From Novosphingobium capsulatum NBRC 12533 (GTDB lineage Bacteria > Pseudomonadota > Alphaproteobacteria > Sphingomonadales > Sphingomonadaceae): 64,000 nt of DNA. The notes under the pieces are model-generated. The model was not told the origin of the DNA, made no database searches, and saw only the letters and a program-made list of their open reading frames with translations. How positions within the stretch are numbered: the stretch's first letter is position 1; the number at the start of each line of letters is the position of its first letter. The stretch spans positions 310,001 to 374,000 of the forward strand of contig NZ_BCYV01000005.1 in the NCBI RefSeq assembly GCF_001598375.1, written 5' to 3'. Shown here piece by piece: positions 27,445 to 36,360 of the stretch. The position numbers and the translations under genes were made by a program.

Positions 27445-28096
27445 GCCCGCTACAATGCCCGAAACCCGCGTCCGTGCCACCAGAATTACCCGTGTTACTA
27501 CCCGCGTATCGGGGCACGTCATCGGCGTCGACGAGGCGGGGCGCGGCCCCCTGGCCGGCCCGGTGGTGGCCGCTGCCGTGGTGCTGGGGCGGCGGCCGCC
27601 CGAAGGGCTGGCCGATTCCAAAAAACTTTCGGCCAAGCGCCGCGCGGTGCTGGAAGAGCAGATCAAGGCGTCGTGCCACTGGGGCGTGGGCGTGGTGGAC
27701 CCGGCCGAGATCGACCGCCTCAACATCTTTGGCGCCACCATGCTGGCGATGACCCTCGCCGTGCAGGAACTCGTGGCGCAATTGCAGGGCGACGTATGCG
27801 AGGTGCGTGTCGATGGCAATCTCACGCCGCACGGGCGCCATGCCGATTGGTGCTGGCCGGCGCGGCCGATTGTCGGTGGCGACGCGATCGAGCCGTGCAT
27901 TTCTGCGGCCTCGATCATCGCCAAGGAACACCGTGACCGCATGATGCGGGCGGCGGCCGAACTCCATCCGCACTATGGCTGGGAGCGCAACGCCGGCTAT
28001 GGCACGGCGCAGCACCTTGCCGCCCTGCGCACGCATGGCCCTACGCCGCTGCATCGGCGCAGTTTTGCCCCCGTGGCGCAACTGCTGCTTCTCTAG
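27443..28096 (+). CDS. rnhB: ribonuclease HII
   Basis: RNase HII removes ribonucleotides embedded in DNA. The catalytic core is visible: V-I-G-V-D-E-A-G-R-G-P-L-A-G-P with the first Asp-Glu pair, D-S-K-K-L-S, V-D-G-N, and the A-A-S-I-I-A-K-E-H-R-D block. The gene can start at ATG 27443, whose bases overlap the divergent sugar dehydrogenase start, or at ATG 27455; the homologous part begins about 25 residues in either way. It runs toward ccrM. Genes for RNase HII and this methyltransferase often neighbour each other in alphaproteobacteria. Confidence 0.95.
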   Translation: MPATMPETRVRATRITRVTTRVSGHVIGVDEAGRGPLAGPVVAAAVVLGRRPPEGLADSKKLSAKRRAVLEEQIKASCHWGVGVVDPAEIDRLNIFGATMLAMTLAVQELVAQLQGDVCEVRVDGNLTPHGRHADWCWPARPIVGGDAIEPCISAASIIAKEHRDRMMRAAAELHPHYGWERNAGYGTAQHLAALRTHGPTPLHRRSFAPVAQLLLL

Positions 28097-28100
28097 CCGC

Positions 28101-29454
<1,354 letters not shown>

Positions 29455-29467
29455 TCGGGTTAATTGC

Positions 29468-29562
29468 CGTCGTCCCGGACTTGATCCGGGGCCCCGCTTT
29501 TCCTGAAGGATAGCGCAAGGCGCCCAAAAGAAGCTGGACCCCGGGTCAAGCCCGGGGTGACG
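29468..29562. repeat. REP-like imperfect inverted repeat
   Basis: Two 30-bp arms of the form cgtc-cccgg-cttga-ccgggg-c face each other across about 35 bp. This type of short GC-rich palindrome recurs between genes in sphingomonads and other alphaproteobacteria. It separates ccrM from folP and may form a strong 3' structure. Confidence 0.7.
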
Positions 29563-29593
29563 AATAGTTGGTGGTTGGGGCAAAGGCTTTGGC

Positions 29594-30703
29594 ATGAACG
29601 AGACGGTTTACCTTCGCCCCATCGCCTTGACCGAAAGCCCGCAGGCTGACGATGGCCAGGCCGTGCGCCTGGCCGGCGGGCTCGCCTGTGCCAGCCGCTT
29701 TGCCCTGCTGGTGCGGGGTGACGGCAAGGTGGTCTCGCGCCAGGTTGTCAGCGCGGGCGACGTAGCTGCTGCCATTGCTGCCTTGCCCGATGCCCTGGCC
29801 GCTGACGCCAGCGCGCAATGGGCCAATCTGCGCAAGAGCCATGCCCCGATCGGCTGTGGCGAGCGGGTGCTGCGCCTCGATCAGCCGCTGGTCATGGGCA
29901 TTCTCAACGTCACGCCCGACAGCTTTTCCGATGGCGGCCAGTTCCTCGACAAGCCCGATGTCGCGCTAGACCATGCCTCGGCCATGCTGGCGGCGGGCGC
30001 GGCGGTGATCGACGTGGGTGGGGAATCCACCCGGCCCAATGCCGCCGCGGTGTGGGAAGGGGACGAGATCAAGCGCGTGGTGCCGGTGATCGAGCGCCTG
30101 GCCACGACAGGCGCTGCCATTTCCATCGACAGCCGGCGTTCCAGCGTGATCGCCGCCGCGCTTGCCGCCGGGGCGCATATTGTCAACGATGTGTCCGCCC
30201 TGCGCCACGATCCGCGCAGCATGGAGATTGTCGCTGCCAGCGGCGCGCCGGTCGTGCTGATGCATGCGCCGGGCGGTGCGGACGACCTCCACGCCGATGG
30301 GCATTATCGCGATGTCGTGCTCGATGTGTTCGATGACCTGCGCACCCGGCGTGATGCCGCGCTGGCCGCGGGCATTGCCGCCGAGAAGATCCTGCTCGAT
30401 CCCGGCATCGGCTTTGGCAAGACGCTGGCCGAAAACCTGGCGCTGATCAACGCCCTGCCGCTGTTCCACGCGCTGGGCCAACCCGTGCTGTTTGCTGCCA
30501 GCCGCAAGCGCATGATCGGCGCCTTGGCCGGCGAGGCACCGGCAGACCAGCGCCTGGGTGGCTCGGTCATGCTGGCGATCAAGGCGCTGGAGGCGGGCTG
30601 CCACATGGTGCGCGTGCACGACGTGGCTGAAACGGTGCAGGCCATGCGCGTGTGGCGCGGCCTGCGCGATGCGGCGCTGACTGACTTTTCGCAGGTCGGT
30701 TGA
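29594..30703 (+). CDS. folP: dihydropteroate synthase
   Basis: FolP joins pterin diphosphate to p-aminobenzoate in folate synthesis and is the sulfonamide target. The motifs are M-G-I-L-N-V-T-P-D-S-F-S-D-G-G, D-V-G-G-E-S-T-R-P, the I-D-S-R-R strand, D-P-G-I-G-F-G-K-T and A-A-S-R-K-R-M-I-G. At 369 residues it is about 90 longer than the minimal enzyme because of an N-terminal extension (residues 1-95) of unclear role. ATG 29594 lies 31 bp past the REP-like repeat. It is convergent with the response regulator at 30806. Confidence 0.95.
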   Translation: MNETVYLRPIALTESPQADDGQAVRLAGGLACASRFALLVRGDGKVVSRQVVSAGDVAAAIAALPDALAADASAQWANLRKSHAPIGCGERVLRLDQPLVMGILNVTPDSFSDGGQFLDKPDVALDHASAMLAAGAAVIDVGGESTRPNAAAVWEGDEIKRVVPVIERLATTGAAISIDSRRSSVIAAALAAGAHIVNDVSALRHDPRSMEIVAASGAPVVLMHAPGGADDLHADGHYRDVVLDVFDDLRTRRDAALAAGIAAEKILLDPGIGFGKTLAENLALINALPLFHALGQPVLFAASRKRMIGALAGEAPADQRLGGSVMLAIKALEAGCHMVRVHDVAETVQAMRVWRGLRDAALTDFSQVG

Positions 30704-30710
30704 GGCGGCG

Positions 30711-30788
30711 GGGGCTTCGACAGGCTCAGCCCGAACGGATTAAAGAGCAGTTTGTGAATACCGTTCGGGCTGAGCTTGTCGAAGCCCC
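30711..30788. repeat. long inverted repeat between convergent genes, likely bidirectional terminator or REP element
   Basis: Arms of 28 bp (30711-30738 and 30761-30788) pair with a single mismatch around a 22-nt loop. The core, cttcgaca-gctcagcccg, is a widely dispersed intergenic palindrome. It lies between the ends of folP and the convergent regulator gene, where it may end both transcripts. Confidence 0.75.
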
Positions 30789-30805
30789 AGCCGCGCACGT
30801 CCCTG

Positions 30806-32224
30806 TCAGGCCGCGTTGTCGATGCCCAGTTCCGACAGCTTGCGGTAGAGCGTCGAGCGGCCGATCCCCAGGCGCCGTGCCACTTCGGTCATGCGGCCGC
30901 GATAGTGGCCGATCGCCAGGCGGATGACATCGGCCTCGATCTCTTCCAGCGGGCGCAGGTTGCCGTCGGCGGTGAACAGCATCACGCCGGCACCGTCGCT
31001 GATCGGCGCCGGGCTGCGCGGGGTTTCGCCCACCATCGTCGAGAGATTGGGGAAGTCTTGCGCGGTCAGCGTTTCCGCATCGCAGAACACGGCGGCGCGA
31101 AACAGCGTGGCCTGCAATTGCCGCACGTTGCCCGGCCAGTCATAGGCCTTGAGCAGGGCCAGCGCGCTATCGGTGATGCCAAGCGGGCGCAGGCCCGGCT
31201 GCTCCCCGATCCGCGTAAGGAAATAGCGGGCCAGCGCGGCGATATCGCCCGACCGCTGGCGCAGCGCGGGCAGATGCACGTGCACCGTGCTAAGCGCATC
31301 GACCAGGGGCGCATGATAGAAACCCGCCTCGGCCAGATCGCGCAACGGCGCATTGCTGCAAGCGAACAGGCGCACGTCGATGCGGAACGAGTGGCGCGCG
31401 CCGATCGGCTGTACATCACCGCGTTCGACGAACTGGGTCAGCCGTTCCTGCACATGAAGGGGCAGGCGATCGACCTCGTCGATCACCAGCGTGCCGCCGT
31501 CAGCGTGTTGCAGCGCACCGATATGCCGATCGAAGGCCCCGGGAAACGCGCCCTTTTCGTGGCCGAACAGCACGCTTTCGATCTGGTTGGCGGGAATGCC
31601 GCCAGCGTTGACGATGCGCAGCGGCGCCTTGGCGCGCGGGCTGGCGGCGTGCATCGCGCGCACCAGCATTTCCTTGCCGGTGCCGCTTTCGCCCTCGATC
31701 AGCACCGTCTGCTGGGTCCGCGCCGCCTTGGCCGCCACGGCCAGTGCGGCGCGGAATGCCGGCGCGGCGCCGATCATCGAATCAAAGTCGAGCGTCGTGC
31801 CGATCTTTTCGGTGAGCGGCTGAAGCTCTGCCGCGGGCGCCTCGCGCGTGGTTGCGCTGCGCAGGGCCTGGAGCAGGCGATCGGGTGCCACGGGCTTGAT
31901 CAGGTAATCGGTGGCCCCGGCGCGCATTGCTTCCACCGCCAGCAGCGGCGAGGCACTGGTGGTGAGCATCAGGATCGGCAGGGCCGGGCGCCGCGCCTTG
32001 AGTTCGGCGATCAGCGCACAGGCATCGTCGCCCGGAACCCATTGATCCAGGATGATGGCACCCAGTTGCATGCCCTGGCGCGTGCCGAGCGTGGCAATCG
32101 CGGTTTCGGAATCGCGGGCCACGAGCGTGCGCCACCCTTCGCGTGCGGCCAGTGCCGTGATCAGCCGGCATTGCGCAGGCTCATCATCGATCAGCATCAG
32201 CAGGCGGTCGTCGGCTTCGGCCAT
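30806..32224 (-). CDS. NtrC-like response regulator with atypical GAFPGA motif
   Basis: The order is receiver, AAA+ and Fis-type HTH (472 residues). The receiver has Asp13-Asp14, phospho-acceptor Asp60 and Lys110. The AAA+ domain has Walker A G-E-S-G-T-G-K (178-184) and Walker B T-L-V-I-D-E (245-250). The loop that contacts sigma54, normally GAFTGA, reads GAFPGA at 225-230 (codon CCC for Pro). The C-terminus carries R-R-L-G-I-G-R-S-T-L-Y-R-K-L. ATP binding should be intact, but sigma54 engagement may be altered. No partner kinase is encoded nearby, so the stimulus and targets are unknown. Confidence 0.9.
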   Translation of the reverse strand: MAEADDRLLMLIDDEPAQCRLITALAAREGWRTLVARDSETAIATLGTRQGMQLGAIILDQWVPGDDACALIAELKARRPALPILMLTTSASPLLAVEAMRAGATDYLIKPVAPDRLLQALRSATTREAPAAELQPLTEKIGTTLDFDSMIGAAPAFRAALAVAAKAARTQQTVLIEGESGTGKEMLVRAMHAASPRAKAPLRIVNAGGIPANQIESVLFGHEKGAFPGAFDRHIGALQHADGGTLVIDEVDRLPLHVQERLTQFVERGDVQPIGARHSFRIDVRLFACSNAPLRDLAEAGFYHAPLVDALSTVHVHLPALRQRSGDIAALARYFLTRIGEQPGLRPLGITDSALALLKAYDWPGNVRQLQATLFRAAVFCDAETLTAQDFPNLSTMVGETPRSPAPISDGAGVMLFTADGNLRPLEEIEADVIRLAIGHYRGRMTEVARRLGIGRSTLYRKLSELGIDNAA

Positions 32225-32367
32225 GATTTTCCCGTCGTTGAAACAACACCCGATTACGCATTTCTGGTAAAAACCTGATTAAACAATCAGGCCGTTCGAT
32301 CGCCCTTGAGAGACGCGGGACAGCGGTTTAAGGTGCGCCCAAGGATAATAACGAGGGATGAGTGAGC

Positions 32368-32490
32368 ATGACGTCTGCCAATGATATGAAGGCTGCACGC
32401 GAAACCTACGAAGGCTTTATCTCGATGATCAAGGTCTCCGTGCCGGTGATCGCGCTCATCGTCGCTTTCGTGATCCTGATCATACAATAA
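32368..32490 (+). CDS. small aa3-type cytochrome c oxidase subunit IV-like protein
   Basis: This 40-residue peptide is encoded just upstream of pntAA. A polar N-terminus (K-A-A-R-E-T-Y-E-G-F-I-S-M-I-K) leads into one membrane helix that reaches the C-terminus. The Y-x-G-F-I-x-x-I-K motif before a single helix is the mark of bacterial aa3-type oxidase subunit IV. The ATG at 32368 follows a GAGGG site. No other oxidase genes are here, so it is either a dispersed subunit or a small protein of the transhydrogenase operon. Confidence 0.75.
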   Translation: MTSANDMKAARETYEGFISMIKVSVPVIALIVAFVILIIQ

Positions 32491-32493
32491 AGA

Positions 32494-33624
32494 ATGTCAC
32501 ATGACATAACGATCGCCGTTCTTCGGGAACGCGCGACGGGGGAGAGCCGGGTGGCGGCGACACCGGAAACGGTGCGCAAGCTCTCGGCTTTGGGGGCCAA
32601 ACTGGTGGTGGAAAGCGGCGCGGGGAAGGGCGCCGATATTTCCGACGATGATTTTCAGGCCGCCGGCGCGGCGATTGCCAGCGCCGATGCCGCCGCCGGC
32701 GCGCAGATAGTGCTGGGCGTGCAGGGGCCCGATCCGGCGCTGTTGGCTGGCGCCGCGCCTGGTGCGTGGATCGTGGCAGGGCTCGATCCCTTTGGCCAGC
32801 GCGCCCGGGTCGATGCCTATGCCGCTGCGGGGCTCGAGGCGCTGGCGATGGAATTCATGCCGCGCATCACCCGCGCGCAATCGATGGATATCCTGTCATC
32901 ACAGGCCAATCTCGCTGGCTACAAGGCCGTGCTGGTGGCGGCCAATCTCTATGGCCGGGCTTTCCCGATGATGATGACGGCGGCCGGCACGGTGAGCGCG
33001 GCCAAGGCCTTCATCATGGGCGTGGGCGTCGCCGGCCTCCAGGCCATCGCCACCGCTCGCCGCCTGGGCGCGCAGGTTTCCGCCACCGACGTGCGCTCTG
33101 CCACCAAGGAACAGATCCAGTCGCTGGGCGCCAAGCCGATCTTCGTGGAGAACGTGGCGGGGATCGAGGGCGAAGGCGCGGGCGGCTATGCCACCGAAAT
33201 GAGCCCCGAATACCAGAAGGCCCAGGCCGAACTGGTATCGAGCCATATCGCCAAGCAGGATATCGTCATCACCACCGCGCTGATCCCCGGCCGCGCCGCG
33301 CCGCGCCTGATCAGCGATGCCCAGATCGCGACGATGCGGCCAGGCTCGGTCATCTATGACTTGGCCGTGGCGCAAGGCGGCAACGTGGAAGGCAGCGTGG
33401 CCGACCAGGTAGTGGAACGCCACGGCGTGAAGATCGTCGGCTATGCCAACACGCCCGCGCTCTTGCCGGCCGATGCTTCGGCCCTGTTTTCGCGCAACCT
33501 GTTCAATTTCCTTTCGGCCTTCTGGGACAAGGAACAAGGCCGCCCGGTGCTGGACGAGGAAATCGGCAACGCCATCCGCCTGACGCAAGGCGGGCAGGTC
33601 GTGCACGAAAGGCTCAAGGGGTGA
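32494..33624 (+). CDS. pntAA: NAD(P) transhydrogenase subunit alpha part 1
   Basis: This subunit forms the NAD(H)-binding domain I of proton-translocating transhydrogenase, which uses the proton gradient to make NADPH from NADH. The 376-residue protein begins I-A-V-L-R-E-R-A-T-G-E-S-R-V-A and has the G-V-G-V-A-G-L-Q-A-I-A-T-A-R-R-L-G NAD-binding loop and the A-L-I-P-G-R-A-A-P segment. It lies four bases after the small subunit IV-like gene. In most relatives pntAB follows at once, but here a 458-bp palindrome-bounded unit intervenes. Confidence 0.95.
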   Translation: MSHDITIAVLRERATGESRVAATPETVRKLSALGAKLVVESGAGKGADISDDDFQAAGAAIASADAAAGAQIVLGVQGPDPALLAGAAPGAWIVAGLDPFGQRARVDAYAAAGLEALAMEFMPRITRAQSMDILSSQANLAGYKAVLVAANLYGRAFPMMMTAAGTVSAAKAFIMGVGVAGLQAIATARRLGAQVSATDVRSATKEQIQSLGAKPIFVENVAGIEGEGAGGYATEMSPEYQKAQAELVSSHIAKQDIVITTALIPGRAAPRLISDAQIATMRPGSVIYDLAVAQGGNVEGSVADQVVERHGVKIVGYANTPALLPADASALFSRNLFNFLSAFWDKEQGRPVLDEEIGNAIRLTQGGQVVHERLKG

Positions 33625-33636
33625 GTATGGACGAGT

Positions 33637-34094
33637 GATCCTCCCCCTGCGGGGGAGGGGAACCGCCCACAGGGCGGTGGAGGGGGGGTAGCGATGCGCG
33701 ATCATAGCGTGCAAGCACTGACAAGCGCGAGAAAGCTGCGCAAAGCCATGAGCTTGCCCGAGGTTCTGCTGTGGCAGCGCTTTCGGCAGCGGCCTGCGGG
33801 AATCAAGCTGCGCCGACAGCACCCGGTGGGCGGCTTTGTCGCTGATTTCTATTGCGCTGCGTCTAGAACTGTCTTCGAGATCGACGGGATTTCGCATGAC
33901 ATGGGCTCTCGCCCGCTTGCTGATGCCCGGCGTTCGGCGTGGATGGAACGCCACGGGCTTCGCGTGATCCGCATTCCCGCCGCCGACGTTCTCCGCGACC
34001 CTGATGCCACGGCCCAAGCCATTATAACCGCGTGCCAAGCAGCACCCCCTCCGTCAGCGCTAGGCGCTGCCACCTCCCCCGCCGGGGGAGGATC
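33637..34094 (+). mobile_element. palindrome-bounded unit carrying a DUF559 gene
   Basis: Two imperfect inverted repeats of about 52 bp bound this 458-bp unit, 33637-33688 and 34043-34094. Each starts or ends with gatc and contains two hairpins. The outer hairpin is nearly identical at both ends (arms cctccccc and gggggagg, loop tgc or gcc). The inner one differs in sequence but keeps its pairing (accgccc/gggcggt on the left, cagcgc/gcgctg on the right). The left repeat supplies the ribosome-binding site and the right repeat encodes the protein's C-terminus. It separates pntAA from pntAB. No target-site duplication is evident, so mobility is inferred. Confidence 0.6.
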
Positions 34095-34107
34095 TGAAGG
34101 TACCTGA
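33694..34107 (+). CDS. DUF559 (Vsr-like endonuclease fold) protein
   Basis: This 137-residue protein has the DUF559 pattern related to very-short-patch-repair nucleases of the PD-(D/E)XK fold: L-P-E-V-L-L-W (Glu23), F-V-A-D-F-Y-C (Asp51), F-E-I-D-G (Glu62, Asp64) and R-V-I-R-I-P-A-A-D-V. The acidic residues fit a metal-binding nuclease site. The GTG-free start ATG 33694 follows the G-rich end of the left palindrome. The last 20 or so residues (P-P-P-S-A-L-G-A-A) are Pro/Gly/Ala-rich and come from the right palindrome, so they are probably not part of the fold. The biological substrate is unknown. Confidence 0.88.
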   Translation: MRDHSVQALTSARKLRKAMSLPEVLLWQRFRQRPAGIKLRRQHPVGGFVADFYCAASRTVFEIDGISHDMGSRPLADARRSAWMERHGLRVIRIPAADVLRDPDATAQAIITACQAAPPPSALGAATSPAGGGSEGT

Positions 34108-34110
34108 TCT

Positions 34111-34395
34111 ATGGACTTCATATCGATCCTGAGCATTTTCGTGCTCGCCTGCTTTGTCGGCTACTACGTCGTCTGGTCGGTCACGCCGGCCTTGCATACG
34201 CCGTTGATGGCGGTGACCAATGCCATTTCGTCGGTCATCATCGTCGGCGCCCTGGTCGCCTCGGCAGCGGCGGGGTCGCCACTGGCCAAGGTGCTGGGGC
34301 TCGGCGCAGTGGTCCTGGCGTCGGTCAATATCTTCGGCGGTTTTGCCGTTACCCAGCGCATGCTGGCGATGTACAAGAAGAAGGAGAAGAAGTGA
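34111..34395 (+). CDS. pntAB: NAD(P) transhydrogenase subunit alpha part 2
   Basis: This 94-residue subunit supplies membrane helices of the proton channel of transhydrogenase. It has three hydrophobic segments (I-L-S-I-F-V-L-A-C-F-V-G-Y-Y-V-V-W, then A-I-S-S-V-I-I-V-G-A-L, then V-V-L-A-S-V-N-I-F-G-G-F) and a Lys-rich tail. The family segment T-P-L-M-A-V-T-N-A-I-S is intact. It begins four bases after the DUF559 stop and its own stop overlaps the pntB start (TGATG). Its transcript must cross the palindrome unit if it depends on the promoter before pntAA. Confidence 0.95.
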   Translation: MDFISILSIFVLACFVGYYVVWSVTPALHTPLMAVTNAISSVIIVGALVASAAAGSPLAKVLGLGAVVLASVNIFGGFAVTQRMLAMYKKKEKK

Positions 34396-35864
34396 TGGAC
34401 TTCTCGTTCCTCTCGGCGGCTGTGAGTGTGGCGCCGCGCAATGCATTTCCGATGCCTGCGGCAGAAAACAGCGGTATCGTTCCGCTATTATACCTCATTT
34501 CGGGCGTGCTGTTCATCATGGCGCTGCGCGGGCTTTCGTCGCCGGGCACGAGCCGGGCGGGCAACCGCTATGGCATGATCGGCATGACGATTGCCGTGGC
34601 GACCACGCTGGTTACCCATTCGATCGCCAGCCTGCCGGAAATCGCGGTGGCCATCGCCATTGGTGGCGGCATCGGCTTCATCATCGCGCGGCGCATCCAG
34701 ATGACGGCGATGCCGCAACTGGTGGCCGCGTTCCACTCGCTGGTGGGCCTGGCGGCTGTGCTGGTGGGGCTGGCGGCCTATGCCAATCCCGAGGCTTTCG
34801 GCATTCTTGATGCGCAAGGGCTGATCGAACCGCAAAGCCGGGTGGAAATGGGCCTGGGCATTGCCATCGGCGCGATTACCTTCTCCGGCTCGATCATCGC
34901 GTTCCTCAAGCTGGCGGGCAAGATGAGCGGCGCGGCGATCCTGCTGCCCGGGCGCCATGTGATCAACCTGGGCACGCTGCTGACAATCCTCGGGCTGGTT
35001 GGCTGGTTTACCCAGGATCAAAGCCCCTGGGTCATCGCCACGATTACCGCGCTGTCTTTCGTGATCGGCTTCCTGCTGATCATCCCGATCGGCGGGGCAG
35101 ACATGCCGGTGGTGGTCTCGATGCTCAACAGCTATTCCGGCTGGGCCGCGGCGGCGATGGGTTTCACCCTGCACAACACCGCCATGATCATCACCGGCGC
35201 GCTGGTCGGCTCTTCGGGTGCGATCCTGTCGTACATCATGTGCAAGGCGATGAACCGCTCGTTCCTGTCGGTGATCGCCGGGGGCTTTGGCGCCGAAGCA
35301 GCCGTCAGCGGCGGTGCGGCCAAGGAGCAGCGCCCGTGGAAGCGCGGTTCTGCCGAAGACGCGGCATTCCTGATGAAGGAAGCCGAAAACGTCATCATCA
35401 TCCCCGGCTACGGCATGGCTGTCAGCCAGGCACAGCACGTGCTGCGCGAGATGGGTGACGTGCTCAAGGCCAATGGCGTCAACGTGAAATATGCCATTCA
35501 CCCGGTGGCGGGGCGCATGCCCGGGCACATGAACGTGCTGCTCGCCGAAGCCAACGTGCCCTATGACGAAGTCTTTGAACTGGAAGACATCCAGGGCGAT
35601 TTCGCCCAGGCCGACGTGGCCTTCGTGATCGGCGCCAATGACGTGGTCAACCCGGCGGCCAAGACCGACAAGTCCAGCCCGATCTATGGCATGCCGGTGT
35701 TCGACGTGGACAAGGCCAAGACCATCTTCTTCGTCAAGCGCTCCATGGGCGGGGTCGGCTATTCGGGCGTCGACAACGATGTGTTCTACATGGACCAGAC
35801 GATGATGCTGCTGGCAGACGCCAAGAAGATGGTGGAGGAGATCGTCAAGGCGCTCCAGCATTGA
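34395..35864 (+). CDS. pntB: NAD(P) transhydrogenase subunit beta
   Basis: PntB carries most of the proton channel (domain II) and the NADP(H)-binding domain III. The 489-residue protein has about eight or nine N-terminal helices, then the soluble domain with I-I-I-P-G-Y-G-M-A-V-S-Q-A-Q, H-P-V-A-G-R-M-P-G-H-M-N-V-L-L-A-E-A and G-A-N-D-V-V-N-P-A-A, all invariant in the family. I chose ATG 34395, which overlaps the pntAB stop by one base and follows AAGGAG; a GTG one codon earlier is possible. It completes the pnt operon. Confidence 0.97.
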   Translation: MDFSFLSAAVSVAPRNAFPMPAAENSGIVPLLYLISGVLFIMALRGLSSPGTSRAGNRYGMIGMTIAVATTLVTHSIASLPEIAVAIAIGGGIGFIIARRIQMTAMPQLVAAFHSLVGLAAVLVGLAAYANPEAFGILDAQGLIEPQSRVEMGLGIAIGAITFSGSIIAFLKLAGKMSGAAILLPGRHVINLGTLLTILGLVGWFTQDQSPWVIATITALSFVIGFLLIIPIGGADMPVVVSMLNSYSGWAAAAMGFTLHNTAMIITGALVGSSGAILSYIMCKAMNRSFLSVIAGGFGAEAAVSGGAAKEQRPWKRGSAEDAAFLMKEAENVIIIPGYGMAVSQAQHVLREMGDVLKANGVNVKYAIHPVAGRMPGHMNVLLAEANVPYDEVFELEDIQGDFAQADVAFVIGANDVVNPAAKTDKSSPIYGMPVFDVDKAKTIFFVKRSMGGVGYSGVDNDVFYMDQTMMLLADAKKMVEEIVKALQH

Positions 35865-35913
35865 GGACAACCCTTGGTTGACAGCGTCGGCGCGGCGGGG
35901 CGAGAAGGCGGGC

Positions 35914-36237
35914 ATGAAGCCCATCGTTCTTGTCACCGCCGCTGCCGCGCTGTCGCTCGTTTCTACCGGCTGCGTCTCCAAACTGGCCGAAGGCCGCGTG
36001 CGCACGGCCTTGGTCGATGCCGGCCTGTCCCATGCCAATGCCGCCTGCATGGCCGAGCGTATGACCGATCGCCTGTCGCTGGGTCAGTTGCGCCGGTTGG
36101 AGGCGCTGCAGGCGCCCAAGCGCAGCCTGGCTGATTACGTGTGGACCGTGCGCCGGCTCGATGATCCGCAACTGGTGCAAGTGACGGTCAGCGCCGCTGC
36201 GCTCTGCGCCATGGGATTGGCCCCCGAAAAGCGGTGA
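35914..36237 (+). CDS. putative lipoprotein of unknown function
   Basis: This 107-residue protein has a lipoprotein-like signal (hydrophobic run L-V-T-A-A-A-A-L-S-L, then S-T-G-C at Cys20). The mature part of about 88 residues is mostly helical and Ala/Leu/Arg-rich, with two further cysteines (A-A-C-M-A and A-L-C-A-M). I chose ATG 35914 after GAGAAGG; an upstream ATG at 35878 adds 12 charged residues. I recognise no family. It lies 49 bp after pntB and may be co-transcribed with it. Confidence 0.7.
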   Translation: MKPIVLVTAAAALSLVSTGCVSKLAEGRVRTALVDAGLSHANAACMAERMTDRLSLGQLRRLEALQAPKRSLADYVWTVRRLDDPQLVQVTVSAAALCAMGLAPEKR

Positions 36238-36360
36238 ACCGCGTGCGCGCACACGGTGGATCGCTGCCGTGGGCCGCTGGACCTGGGCGGTGGTCTTGCC
36301 TAAGGCTGAAAGCCATCGAAACGGGACTGACCGGCGGGGGCGCCGGTGGGAGATAGTGGT

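Noticed and set aside
33637..33693. Left palindrome read as a simple terminator after pntAA
   Set aside because: Its partner at 34043-34094 in inverted orientation and the DUF559 gene between them argue for one unit. A terminator here would also cut off pntAB and pntB.
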